Below are positions 22,926 to 31,247 of a DNA stretch of 33,286 nt, in pieces. Each line of letters opens with the position of its first letter. Positions within the stretch are counted from its first letter, which is position 1. Both the position numbers and the translations under genes were made by a program. This DNA is from Acidobacteriaceae bacterium (GTDB lineage Bacteria > Acidobacteriota > Terriglobia > Terriglobales > Acidobacteriaceae): the NCBI GenBank assembly GCA_030038115.1, contig JASHPM010000013.1, positions 1-33,286 on the forward strand, read 5' to 3'. The notes under the pieces are model-generated. The model searched no databases. It saw nothing but the letters and a program-made list of their open reading frames with translations, and was not told the DNA's origin.

Positions 22926-22962
22926 GAAGTTTCGCCATTTCCGCGCCGGAGCGCGAAACTTC
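22926..22962. repeat. 10-bp inverted repeat in the gap after the ExbD-like gene
   Basis: GAAGTTTCGC (22926-22935) and GCGAAACTTC (22953-22962) are perfect complements around a 17-nt GC-rich loop. It lies in the 22866-23078 gap. The same gap begins with CGGCTACCGGCTGCA, a string also present at about 29900, near the mnmA 3' end. It could be a terminator without a T tract, or an operator for the next gene. Confidence 0.5.
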
Positions 22963-23078
22963 CGTTTAGCCGGCGATACGACGGGAAGAATTTCATTGGT
23001 CTCCTCGCCTGCAAATGCATCTTCGCGAGGGCAGGAACCTGCTTACCGCTAAAGGCCTATACTGTTCCGCATCCTGCT

Positions 23079-24215
23079 ATGCGCAGATCCGCCATCCTGT
23101 TCCTTGTTGTGCTGCTTTCCGTCACGGTGCATGCCGCCCAACTCGTCACTGTCGATCAGATCGAGCGGGTGCTCGTTGCCTCCCACGGCGAGAGCGATGC
23201 GAAGCTGGCCGAGCAAATCTCTTCCCTCGAAGCTACGGAGAGAATCGATACGCCTACGCTGGCTCGCTGGCAGGCAGCTGCCCCGGGAGACCGCACGCGT
23301 GAAGCGCTGGCGCTGCTGGCCGACACGTCCGTGTTTCTGCCTCTGCCGGCTTCGCGGATTGTCGACCAGCCTCCTCCTGACGCCGCCAGCCTCCAGCAGA
23401 TCGTCGCCCGGACCATCGACTATCTGACCAGGGTCCTTCACAACCTGCCGAACTTCATGGCGGTGCGTGACACGACGCAATTCGAGGACTCGCCGATGCG
23501 TGAGCGGCTGGAGGGGTCCGCCGACGCCCATCAGCACATGCATTCCGAAGACTCGGTCCAGCTGATTGTGGGAAAACCCTGGTTTCTGCCCCTTTATCTC
23601 AGCGGTCAAAAAGCGATGCACGTCACGTATCGCGAAGGCCACGAAATCCAGGTCAATCTTTCCAGGAACGACGTGGACGCGGGCCTCCGCAGCCGCGGTG
23701 AGTTCGGTCCGGTCCTCGCCGTGGTCATCGGGGATGCCTTCCGCCAGAAGCTTTCCTGGGATCACTGGGAGCAGAGCGCCGCAGGTCCCGTGGCGACCTT
23801 TCGCTACGCCGTTCCCGCGGGGGGATCGCACTACGTCGTTGAATATCCCGCTGACGCAGGAGTGAATCGCTTTGTTCCTCCGTATCACGGCGAAATCGCG
23901 ATCGATCCCGCCACCGGCGTTGTCGTCCGCCTGACCCTCATCGCCGACATGCCGCCTCCGTTTGAGCACGTCCAGTCGGCCCTGGCCGTCGAATACGGCC
24001 CGGTCATGCTCGGAGACCGAACCTATATTTGTCCTCTGCGATCGGTGAACCTCGCGCGCGAGCCGCTGGCCGGAGAGTCGGAAGCCAACGCGCCCATGCT
24101 CCGCACCTTTCTGAACGATGTTTCGTTTACGAATTACCACCTGTTTCGAGCCGACGCGCACATCCTCGGCTCCGCGCATGCCGACGACGGTCAACCGCCG
24201 CCGCAACCCCGCTGA
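23079..24215 (+). CDS. Secreted protein of unknown function
   Basis: The 378-residue product has a clear signal peptide (MRRSAILFLVVLLSVTVHAA, cleavage probably after Ala20). The body has a helical N-terminal third rich in Leu and Glu (LEATERIDTPTLARWQAAAPGD), a middle with LTRVLHNLPNFMAVRDTTQFED, and a beta-rich C-terminal half (GEIAIDPATGVVVRLTLIADM, SALAVEYGPVMLGDRTYICPLRS) ending with an FLNDVSFTNYHLFRADAHIL motif. I recall similar C-terminal motifs in acidobacterial proteins annotated only as hypothetical. There is no catalytic signature I can name. It converges with the VWFA-related gene with 12 bp between the stops. Confidence 0.75.
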   Translation: MRRSAILFLVVLLSVTVHAAQLVTVDQIERVLVASHGESDAKLAEQISSLEATERIDTPTLARWQAAAPGDRTREALALLADTSVFLPLPASRIVDQPPPDAASLQQIVARTIDYLTRVLHNLPNFMAVRDTTQFEDSPMRERLEGSADAHQHMHSEDSVQLIVGKPWFLPLYLSGQKAMHVTYREGHEIQVNLSRNDVDAGLRSRGEFGPVLAVVIGDAFRQKLSWDHWEQSAAGPVATFRYAVPAGGSHYVVEYPADAGVNRFVPPYHGEIAIDPATGVVVRLTLIADMPPPFEHVQSALAVEYGPVMLGDRTYICPLRSVNLAREPLAGESEANAPMLRTFLNDVSFTNYHLFRADAHILGSAHADDGQPPPQPR

Positions 24216-24227
24216 TGCCCTGGCTTG

Positions 24228-26000
24228 CTACTGCCTCCCGTTTAACCCCAGTTCCACGGTCCCAATCCGCCCGCCGGCCGCATCCCGCACGCCCAGTTGC
24301 AGCCACACCGGCCCCGCCGGCACATCGATCTGCTGCCGCACCCGCAGCTCGCTCTGCACATCCCGCGCTGTCTGCGCGGCGGGCAGCGTTGCTTCCAGGC
24401 CCGCATCAGTGAAGTTCAGGCGCTTGCCGTCCGGGCTGTAAACCGCCTGTATCACTTCCAACTCCGCCCGCTGCTTCCCGCCCGGCAGATCCTGCAGCAC
24501 CAGTTGATGCGGATCAATCGAGTAGTCCACGAAATACCGTGTCACCGGCGGCTGCAGCGGCTCCGGCGGTTTCCCCGCCAGACCCGGCGCCGGTTGCAGT
24601 CCATGCAACTCCGGATCGCTCGCCGGCAGCACCCGCGCTTCGAAAATCACCTGCGAAAGCGGAGGAACTCCCGGCTCCATCGCCTCCGCCATCGGACTCG
24701 GCATCGCCGTCTCCTTTCCCGTCTTGTTGGGATCGACCGCAAAGTATCCCCGCCGATAGGCCAGTTCGTACTTTCCCTCCGTCATCCGCACCGTGATGCG
24801 GTGATACGCCCCGTCGTCCTTCGCCTCCTGTGGCGCGTAACCCAGGGTGTAGTAGTTCTCGCCATCCGCGATCGCCGCCTCTACCGCTTTCCCCACCGCA
24901 TTCGTGTTGGTGAACGCCACTCCCCCCGTGTCCGCCGCTACCCGCTTCATTTCCTGCTGCGATTCGCCCCACTGCTGCGGAACCGTGATATCGTTCTGCG
25001 CGGCCTCGCCCGTGGCAGCCTGCATATCCTGGTTCATTCCCATCTCTGTCGACGCGGTAACATTCGCAATGTTCGAATCCGTCAAAGTCATCTGCGCCCG
25101 CGCGTCCACGGGATACACCGCCACCCGCGCCTGCGTCAGTTCCGCATTCACCGTCCGCACCGCTGGCGCAAAGCGCGCCGCCTGGCCGGACTTCATCCGC
25201 GACAGGTCGGGGTCCAGAGCCCCGGACAGCCCTCCCGACACCCAGATCAGATTCTTCCGTCCCGGAACCGTGCTCAGATACCGCGCCAGCTCGCTGAACG
25301 CCCCCAGCGTGATGTCCATCCGCTGTTCTTCCTGGAACGTCTGCCGGCCCTTGTCCTGCTGCGGCATCTCCAGAAGTGCCGCGGTCATCTCTTCGCCGAT
25401 TTGCTTTTCAGCAACCTCGTCCTGGGGATTCGTCGTGAGGTTCGTCTGGGTTGGCGCTTGCTCCAGCACCTCTTCGATTGTCCCCACATTGGTCGTGAAC
25501 CCGGAAATCATCCGCAGCCGCGACCCCAGCGTAAAGACCGCGATCTGCGTCCCCGCCGGAATCGTGTGCAGATACCGGAGGACCTGCGTCCGCGCATAGG
25601 TCTGATCGTTCACCGCAGTATTCAGAGCGTCCAGCAGCAGCACATTTGCCGCGCTCGTAACCCGGTACTGCGGAGCATCGCTGTACACGTGCGGCGGCAG
25701 CACCGGAGCCTTCGCCGACTCCTGCACATCGGTGGCTTTGTGCTCCTCGAAAACCGTGACCGTTTGCGGCTTGCCGTCTTCCAGCACCTGGAACTCCGAT
25801 GGCCGCAGTCCCTCCAACGGCTTCCCGTTGTCCCGTACCACCACGTCCAGCAGAACCAGATTGGCGTTGGCCTGAAAGGTGGGCACCGAACCCGCCTCGC
25901 GTTGTTGCGCAGGATTCCCGCCCGTCTGCGCGGCTCCTACCCAGACCAGCGTTGACCCAAATCCCACCGAAACAGCAAGGAACCCGCGCAACCGAATCAT
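24228..26000 (-). CDS. Secreted VWFA-related protein (TIGR03436 type)
   Basis: The 590-residue product has a signal peptide (MIRLRGFLAVSVGFGSTLVWV ... AAQT), followed by the start typical of acidobacterial VWFA-related proteins: TFQANANLVLLDVVVRDNGKPLEGLRPSEFQVLEDGKPQTV. The VWFA-like domain begins with NVLLLDALNTAVNDQ (Asp124), a degenerate form of the metal-site motif, and includes GRKNLIWVSGGLSG; the C-terminal half is beta-rich, with YYTLGYAPQEAKDDGAYHRI. Many paralogues occur in acidobacterial genomes; the role is unknown, probably protein binding in the periplasm or at the surface. ATG 26000 has a CAGGAGAC ribosome site. An AGTATA box on the + strand at 26050-26055 (TATACT on the minus strand) may be its -10. 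Confidence 0.9.
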   Translation of the reverse strand: MIRLRGFLAVSVGFGSTLVWVGAAQTGGNPAQQREAGSVPTFQANANLVLLDVVVRDNGKPLEGLRPSEFQVLEDGKPQTVTVFEEHKATDVQESAKAPVLPPHVYSDAPQYRVTSAANVLLLDALNTAVNDQTYARTQVLRYLHTIPAGTQIAVFTLGSRLRMISGFTTNVGTIEEVLEQAPTQTNLTTNPQDEVAEKQIGEEMTAALLEMPQQDKGRQTFQEEQRMDITLGAFSELARYLSTVPGRKNLIWVSGGLSGALDPDLSRMKSGQAARFAPAVRTVNAELTQARVAVYPVDARAQMTLTDSNIANVTASTEMGMNQDMQAATGEAAQNDITVPQQWGESQQEMKRVAADTGGVAFTNTNAVGKAVEAAIADGENYYTLGYAPQEAKDDGAYHRITVRMTEGKYELAYRRGYFAVDPNKTGKETAMPSPMAEAMEPGVPPLSQVIFEARVLPASDPELHGLQPAPGLAGKPPEPLQPPVTRYFVDYSIDPHQLVLQDLPGGKQRAELEVIQAVYSPDGKRLNFTDAGLEATLPAAQTARDVQSELRVRQQIDVPAGPVWLQLGVRDAAGGRIGTVELGLNGRQ

Positions 26001-26139
26001 AGTTTGTCTCCTGCACCAGCAAAGACCGGCTCGCTGGGAGAGAGACCACAGTATAGACAGCCAGGATGCCGAAGTGGGGTTGTCACAATTTCTGTTTCGT
26101 CGGCAACTCGGAAGGCTCGCCCGCTCCCGACCCCCCGTG

Positions 26140-26174
26140 TTTTTCTACTCCCTATACCCTACTGGCCGCTCCCC
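26140..26174 (-). repeat. Dispersed 3'-end repeat supplying the stop codon of the M20 peptidase gene
   Basis: Read on the minus strand it gives GGGGAGCGGCCAGTAGGG, then a TATAGGGAGTAGAAAAA segment. The CCAGTAG contains the TAG stop (complement of 26159-26161) of the peptidase gene, and the preceding codons encode Gly-Ser-Gly-Gln. Sense orientation relative to that gene. Confidence 0.75.
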
Positions 26175-27610
26175 GCCGTCAGCATCCGCACATAGTCGTA
26201 CCAGAACTGCACGCCCTTCCAGTACGACGTCTCCGGCAGCCGCTCATCTTTGCCGTGCGCGCGCACGTCGCTCACTTCCAGTTCAATGGCGGACCAGTTG
26301 TAGGTCGGAATTCCCGCAGCGTTCGTAAAGATGCTGTCCGAGGCCCCCGTGGCCATGTCCGGAACCACCGGCGTTCCCGGCCAGTAGACGGCCACCAGCT
26401 TTTCGAGCGGCTTCATCACCTCCGGCTGCAGCGCCACCGGTGGCGGTCCTTTGGAGTCAGGCGCGCCGGAGTGAATCCCTCCTCCATTGTCCACATAGCG
26501 CACCGTAATCTTCGCATCGTCGAAAACGCGAATCAGATCCTGACGCACTTCTTCGCGCGAATGCCCGGGCAGAATGCGGCAGTTTACATTCGCCTGCGCC
26601 ATGGCCGGCAGCGCGTTGTTTGCATGGCCGGCCAGCAGGCGCGTCGCCACGCAGGTGGTGTGCATCACCGAGTTCCATTCCGGCGAAACCGAGAGGCGCG
26701 CAATCGCCCCCGCATCGGGCGGCGTGGCCAGCATCGCCCGGATATCCGCGGCGGTCTGCGCCGGCTCCAGCGTCTCCAGTTTTTCGAAGTAAGCCCGCGT
26801 GGTCGCATTCAGTTCGAACGGGAACTGGGAGTGCTGCAGCCGCTCCAGCGCGTCGGCGATGTGGTAGATGGCGTTGTCCGGCACCGGCAGCGAGCTGTGC
26901 CCGCCGGGATTCGTGACGATCAGCTGATAATCGGCATACAACTTCTCGCTGGCATCCACGTCGGCGGAGATCGCCTTGCCGTTTTGCAGGTCCACGCCTC
27001 CGCCATCGGGATTAAACGCGAAGGCCGCCTTCATCAGCTCCGGATGATTTTTGAGGAGCCAGTCTACGCCGTTCGATTCTCCGCCCTCCTCGTCCGCGGT
27101 GAGCGCCAGAATCAGGTCGCGGTCCGGCTTAAATCCTTCCTGGTGCAGGCGCAGGAACGTCGTCACCATAATCGCGTCGCAATCCTTCATGTCCTGGGTG
27201 CCGCGTCCGTACCAGTAACCATCCTTCTCGATGAACTGAAACGGATCGGTGGTCCAGTCCTCGCGCCGCGCTTCCACAACGTCTTCATGCCCGATGAAAA
27301 GGATCGGATCATGCGCGCCCGTCCCGCGATAGCGCACCACCAGGTTCTCTTTGCGGTCGTTGGGACCGCCCAGAAAGATGTCGCTCGCGGGAAAGCCGGC
27401 ATCCAGAAAGCGCTGCTGCATGGCCTTCGACACAGCGGTCACGCTGCCCACCGAATCCGTGCTGTTGATCTCGATAATCTGCTTAAAAATGCCGAGCGCC
27501 TGCTCTTTGGTCGCGGCGTCGGGCGGCGTCCACCCCGGCGCACTCTGCGCCATTGTGGTGGATACAGCGAGAACGGCAAAAACGATTGGACTTGCGAATC
27601 GGTTCCGCAT
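26159..27610 (-). CDS. Secreted M20-family metallopeptidase
   Basis: The 483-residue protein has an N-terminal signal peptide (MRNRFASPIVFAVLAVSTTMAQS) and the M20 zinc-peptidase plan: metal-site His108 and catalytic Asp110 in FIGHEDVVEA, Asp140 in GRGTQDMKD, the Glu174-Glu175 pair in TADEEGG, an FNPDGGG segment, the dimerisation domain after about 225, and a C-terminal His452 in RAHGKDERLPETSYWKG. The likely function is hydrolysis of peptides or N-acyl amino acids in the periplasm. The frame is open to 27676, but ATG 27610 fits the signal peptide and an AGGAG ribosome site about 9 nt upstream. It is divergent from the GH20 gene across 133 bp. Confidence 0.9.
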   Translation of the reverse strand: MRNRFASPIVFAVLAVSTTMAQSAPGWTPPDAATKEQALGIFKQIIEINSTDSVGSVTAVSKAMQQRFLDAGFPASDIFLGGPNDRKENLVVRYRGTGAHDPILFIGHEDVVEARREDWTTDPFQFIEKDGYWYGRGTQDMKDCDAIMVTTFLRLHQEGFKPDRDLILALTADEEGGESNGVDWLLKNHPELMKAAFAFNPDGGGVDLQNGKAISADVDASEKLYADYQLIVTNPGGHSSLPVPDNAIYHIADALERLQHSQFPFELNATTRAYFEKLETLEPAQTAADIRAMLATPPDAGAIARLSVSPEWNSVMHTTCVATRLLAGHANNALPAMAQANVNCRILPGHSREEVRQDLIRVFDDAKITVRYVDNGGGIHSGAPDSKGPPPVALQPEVMKPLEKLVAVYWPGTPVVPDMATGASDSIFTNAAGIPTYNWSAIELEVSDVRAHGKDERLPETSYWKGVQFWYDYVRMLTAGSGQ

Positions 27611-27743
27611 CAAGGTGAGCTCCTGTTTTCTGTGAACAAACAAAGTATCAGATTCCGGCGCAATGCTCTTTCGCATCCGTCGCCCCTGGCATTCCCACCC
27701 CTTCTTTGCGTAAGCTGAATCGCGGAACGCAACGAGGGCGACG
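27611..27743. promoter_or_regulatory. Divergent promoter gap (M20 peptidase / GH20)
   Basis: This 133-bp gap must drive both genes. The GH20 start has a CGAGGGCGACG ribosome site. I found no convincing -35/-10 pair or operator palindrome, so the extent is set only by the two gene starts. Confidence 0.4.
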
Positions 27744-29792
27744 ATGAACCTGAATCAATTGGCGCGCACAGTACGGCGAGCGACGCTGGCCGGCGCGATA
27801 CTGACAGGAACGATGCTGGCGCAGCCCGGAGCCACCCCGGAGTTTGTGAATACCCTCATGCCCCAGCCGGCTCAGCTCACGGTGGGCAACGGCCTGCTGG
27901 ACATCTCGCACGGTGTCGCCATCAGCTTCGATAAGTTCCACGATGATCGCCTGGATAATGCCGTCACGTGGGCCCGCGAGCGCCTGCAGGAGCAAACGGG
28001 GGCGATGATGCAGGCGGACGCGGCGTCCCTGGTCATCTCCGTCGACGGAGCCGGCGAGGCCGTCCAGGGCCTCGACGAGGACGAGTCCTACTCGCTCGAC
28101 GTCACACCCCAGGGCATCCATTTGCACGCGGCCACTGACGTTGGCGCCATGCGCGGCCTTGAAACCCTGCTCCAGCTGGTGCAGTCCGGCGACAACAGCT
28201 TCTGGCTTCCCGCCGTCTCCATTCAGGATTCCCCACGCTTCCGCTGGCGTGGCCTCATGATCGACTGCTCGCGCCACTTTGAGCCTGTCGGCGTCATCGA
28301 GCGCACCCTCGACGGCATGGCCGCCGTCAAAATGAACGTCTTCCACTGGCATCTGACCGACGATCAGGGCTTTCGCATCGAGAGCCAGATCTACCCCAAA
28401 CTCACCGGTCTGGGCTCCGACGGCCAGTACTACACACAGGATCAGGCCAGGGAAATCGTCGCCTACGCGCGCGGCCTCGGCATCCGCGTGGTGCCGGAGT
28501 TCGACATGCCCGGTCACAGCACTTCCTGGGCCGTGGGCTATCCCGACCTCGCCAGCGCGGCCGGCCCGTTCACCATTGAGCGTCGCTTCGGCGTGTTCGA
28601 CGTGGTGATGGACCCCACGCGCGAGAGCACCTACGCGTTTCTCGACAAATTCATTGGCGAAATGGCGGCGATTTTCCCCGACGAGTACATGCATATCGGC
28701 GGCGATGAAAACAACGGCGCCGAATGGAAGCAGAATGCGCGCATCCAGGCCTTCATGACCGCGCACAATCTCAAAGACACCGCCGCGCTCCAGGCCTATT
28801 TCAATCAAAAACTGTTACAAATCCTCACAAAACACGGAAAGAAGATGATCGGCTGGGACGAAGTTCTCAACCCCGGACTTCCCAAAGACGTCGTGGTGCA
28901 GTCCTGGCGTGGCTTTAACTCGCTGGCCGCCGGTGCCAGGCAGGGTTACAGCGGCATCCTCTCGGCGGGCTATTATCTCGATCACATGGAACCCGCCGCG
29001 GCGCACTACCGAGTCGATCCCCTCCCCGCCAACAACAATCTCACTCCCGAGGAGGCGGCCCGCATCCTGGGAGGCGAAGCCTGCAGCTGGGGCGAGTACG
29101 TCGACCCGCGCACCATCGACTCGCGCATCTGGCCGCGCACCGCGGCCATCGCCGAGCGCCTGTGGTCGCCGCGCACTGTCACCAGCGAGGACGACATGTA
29201 CCGCCGCCTCGCCGTCGAGTCTCTGCGTCTGGAAGAGCTGGGGTTGACGCACATCTCACAGGAAGAGGCCAGCCTCCGCGCCCTGGCCGGAACCCAGCAG
29301 ATCGATGCCCTGCGCCCGCTCATGGCCGTGCTGGAGCCGGTGAATTTCGACACGCGCTCGCACTGGTCCGAGGCGCACGGTGTGACCACACTCACGCCCA
29401 TCAACCAACTAGTCGACGCTTTGCCGCCCGATCCACCCTCACGTCATGATTTCGGCGACCTGATGAGTACTTACCTGGAGGATCCGGTGGCCCACGTCGA
29501 GGAGGAAGCGGCGCTGGAGGACACGTTTCAGTCCTGGGTGGCGTCTCCCGAGCTGATGGAGCTGATGTCCAGCTCGCCGCAACTCGCCGCCGCACTGCCC
29601 CGCGCGCAACAGCTTGCCGAACTCGGTACGCTGGGCCGCGAGGCGGTGTCGTACCTCTCGTCGGGTGTCCCCGCCCCGCCCGGATGGAAAGCCCAGAAGC
29701 TTGCCTTTCTCGACGAGGCAGAGCAGCCGGTAGCGCTCACGCGCTTCACCGTCCTCAAACCGCTGCGCGACCTGGTGAATGAAGTGAAGTGA
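27744..29792 (+). CDS. Beta-N-acetylhexosaminidase, GH20
   Basis: The 682-residue exported enzyme (signal peptide within the first 27 residues) removes terminal GlcNAc or GalNAc. An N-terminal GH20b-like domain (PQPAQLTVGNGLLDISHG ... VQGLDEDESYSLDVTPQGI ... ATDVGAMRGLETLLQL) precedes the TIM barrel that begins RWRGLMIDCSRHFEP. Catalytic acids are Asp321 and Glu322 in YMHIGGDENNGAEW. Further barrel motifs are VFHWHLTDDQGFRIE, VVPEFDMPGHSTSW, MIGWDEVL and GGEACSWGEYVD, all normal for the family. The C-terminal ~150 residues are helical. Together with the neighbouring secreted peptidase it fits turnover of chitin, cell-wall or glycoprotein material. The TGA stop is followed within a few bases by a dispersed repeat. 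Confidence 0.93.
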   Translation: MNLNQLARTVRRATLAGAILTGTMLAQPGATPEFVNTLMPQPAQLTVGNGLLDISHGVAISFDKFHDDRLDNAVTWARERLQEQTGAMMQADAASLVISVDGAGEAVQGLDEDESYSLDVTPQGIHLHAATDVGAMRGLETLLQLVQSGDNSFWLPAVSIQDSPRFRWRGLMIDCSRHFEPVGVIERTLDGMAAVKMNVFHWHLTDDQGFRIESQIYPKLTGLGSDGQYYTQDQAREIVAYARGLGIRVVPEFDMPGHSTSWAVGYPDLASAAGPFTIERRFGVFDVVMDPTRESTYAFLDKFIGEMAAIFPDEYMHIGGDENNGAEWKQNARIQAFMTAHNLKDTAALQAYFNQKLLQILTKHGKKMIGWDEVLNPGLPKDVVVQSWRGFNSLAAGARQGYSGILSAGYYLDHMEPAAAHYRVDPLPANNNLTPEEAARILGGEACSWGEYVDPRTIDSRIWPRTAAIAERLWSPRTVTSEDDMYRRLAVESLRLEELGLTHISQEEASLRALAGTQQIDALRPLMAVLEPVNFDTRSHWSEAHGVTTLTPINQLVDALPPDPPSRHDFGDLMSTYLEDPVAHVEEEAALEDTFQSWVASPELMELMSSSPQLAAALPRAQQLAELGTLGREAVSYLSSGVPAPPGWKAQKLAFLDEAEQPVALTRFTVLKPLRDLVNEVK

Positions 29793-29795
29793 AAA

Positions 29796-29815
29796 CAGCC
29801 AGTAGCCAGTGGCGT
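29796..29815 (+). repeat. Dispersed 3'-end repeat, copy after the GH20 gene
   Basis: AGCCAGTAGCCAGTGG starts within a few bases of the TGA stop (29790-29792), sense to the GH20 gene. The rest of the gap to 29880 shows no other feature. Confidence 0.7.
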
Positions 29816-29879
29816 GGGATTTTGGAGAGGGCCGCACTGGTTGCCTTCTCGCAACCGCCTTTCGCTGCTCGCCGCAGGC

Positions 29880-29956
29880 TGCAGGCTACCCGCTACAGGC
29901 TACCGGCTGCATTTTGGGTTTTCTACTCCCTGCACCCTACTGGCTACACCCTGCAC
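29880..29956 (-). repeat. Dispersed 3'-end repeat supplying the stop codon of mnmA
   Basis: On the minus strand, GCAGGGTGTAGCCAGTAG encodes the last codons of mnmA and its TAG (complement of 29937-29939), followed by GGTGCAGGGAGTAGAAAACC and a related run (GCAGCCGGTAGCC, TGTAGCGGGTAGCC). It is among the longest copies in the window and is sense to mnmA. CGGCTACCGGCTGCA-type text here also occurs at about 22870. Confidence 0.8.
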
Positions 29957-31064
29957 TTATCCAGCCGCCGCCCACTACTTCGTCGCCGTGGTAGAACACG
30001 GCCGCCTGGCCAGGCGTCACGGCGCGCTGTGGCTCGTCGAACACCGCTTCGACCTCGTCCGAACCCACGCTGCGAATCGTCGCCCACGCCGGCTCGTGCC
30101 GGTGGCGAATCTTCGCGCGCACCCGCATCTCGCCCTCCAGGCCAGGAATCGAAATCCAGTTCAGTTCCCGCGCGCGCAGCGTCCTCGTCGTCGCCTCGGC
30201 GTCCGAGCCCACGGTCACACGATGGCTCGCCTGGTCAATCTGGATCACGTACAGCGGATCGGGCGACGCCACGCCGAGCCCCTTCCGCTGTCCAACCGTG
30301 AAGTTGTGAATGCCGCGGTGCTGGCCGATCACCTCACCTGCCGTCGAGACCAGCTCTCCCGCCGTATCCGGAATCTCCTCGCCCTGCTCCTCGAGATATG
30401 CCGCGATGAAGCGCTTGTAGTCGCCGCCCGGGATAAAACAAATCTCCTGTGAGTCCGGCTTCACGGCAATCGCCAGCCCATGCTGCGCGGCGATGTCGCG
30501 CACCTCCGCCTTACGATAGCCGCCCAGCGGAAACAGCGTGCGCGAAAGCTGCTCCTGCGTCAGGCCAAACAGAAAATAGGTCTGATCCTTCGCCTGATCC
30601 ACAGGCCGGCTCAGAATCCAGCGATCGCGCGCAGGATCGTACTCATTGCGCGCGTAATGTCCCGTCGCTATGCGATCCGCACCGATCTGCCGTGCCCGCA
30701 CCAGCAGCTGATCGAACTTCAGATGGTTGTTGCACAGCGAGCACGGAATCGGTGTCCGCCCGTTCAGGTACTCGCGCACGAACGGCCGCACTACATCCTG
30801 CTCGAAGCGCTCCTGCTCATTGACCACGTAATACGGAATCCCCAGCGCCTCCGCAACGTGACGCGCGTCGTACACATCGTCGAGCGAGCAGCACCGCCCC
30901 GTCACCTGCTCCGGCATGCCCTCCTTGCCCGCCAGGCGACGCTGGTTCCACAGCTGCAGCGTCAGCCCCACCAGCTCGTAGCCCTGCGCGCGCAGCATGG
31001 CCGCGGCCGTCGACGAATCGACACCGCCGGACATAGCAACCGCAATGGTGTTGTTGAAGGACAT
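29937..31064 (-). CDS. mnmA: tRNA-specific 2-thiouridylase MnmA
   Basis: MnmA puts sulfur on the wobble uridine (s2U34) of Lys, Glu and Gln tRNAs. The 375-residue protein has the PP-loop SGGVDSS (12-18), the nucleophilic Cys111 in PCSLCNNHLKF and the second active Cys209 in SQEICFIPGGDY, with the usual GHYAR and VGQRKGLG motifs. The length fits the family. The start ATG 31064 opens directly before the PP-loop; no ribosome site is evident. The extreme C-terminus (Gly-Cys-Ser-Gln) and TAG stop come from the dispersed repeat, so the natural C-terminus may have been shortened or extended by a few residues. It lies on the minus strand between GH20 (convergent) and the SDR gene. Confidence 0.95.
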   Translation of the reverse strand: MSFNNTIAVAMSGGVDSSTAAAMLRAQGYELVGLTLQLWNQRRLAGKEGMPEQVTGRCCSLDDVYDARHVAEALGIPYYVVNEQERFEQDVVRPFVREYLNGRTPIPCSLCNNHLKFDQLLVRARQIGADRIATGHYARNEYDPARDRWILSRPVDQAKDQTYFLFGLTQEQLSRTLFPLGGYRKAEVRDIAAQHGLAIAVKPDSQEICFIPGGDYKRFIAAYLEEQGEEIPDTAGELVSTAGEVIGQHRGIHNFTVGQRKGLGVASPDPLYVIQIDQASHRVTVGSDAEATTRTLRARELNWISIPGLEGEMRVRAKIRHRHEPAWATIRSVGSDEVEAVFDEPQRAVTPGQAAVFYHGDEVVGGGWISAGCSQ

Positions 31065-31247
31065 AACCGGAGGGTTTGGGGACCCCTTAGCTTCTATGAT
31101 AGCCGGAAGCTGGCAGCGGGTAGCTAAAAGCAGCTCGCGTTAAAGCGGCCAGCGCACCAATCGCCACGAGGGAGTGATGCCGTTTTCGCTGACGGTCTTA
31201 TCGCTGACTGCTGACCGCTTTCCTGGCTGACCGTGGTATCGCTGCTG
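31065..31247. other. Gap between the SDR gene and mnmA, with short repeats
   Basis: No gene is visible in this 183-bp gap. GGGGACCCC (31079-31087) is a perfect palindrome just upstream of mnmA. AGCCGGAAGCTGGCAGC ... GGGTAGC (31101-31124) shares text with the dispersed repeat. At 31201-31233 short CTGAC / CTGACCG units recur (TCGCTGACTGCTGACCG, then GGCTGACCG). They lie just 3' of the SDR gene. No tRNA or structured RNA was recognised. Confidence 0.5.

Noticed and set aside
24297-25955. A long plus-strand open frame opposite the VWFA-related gene
   Set aside because: It has an Arg/His/Pro-rich composition with no domain, and mirrors the coding frame of the real gene.
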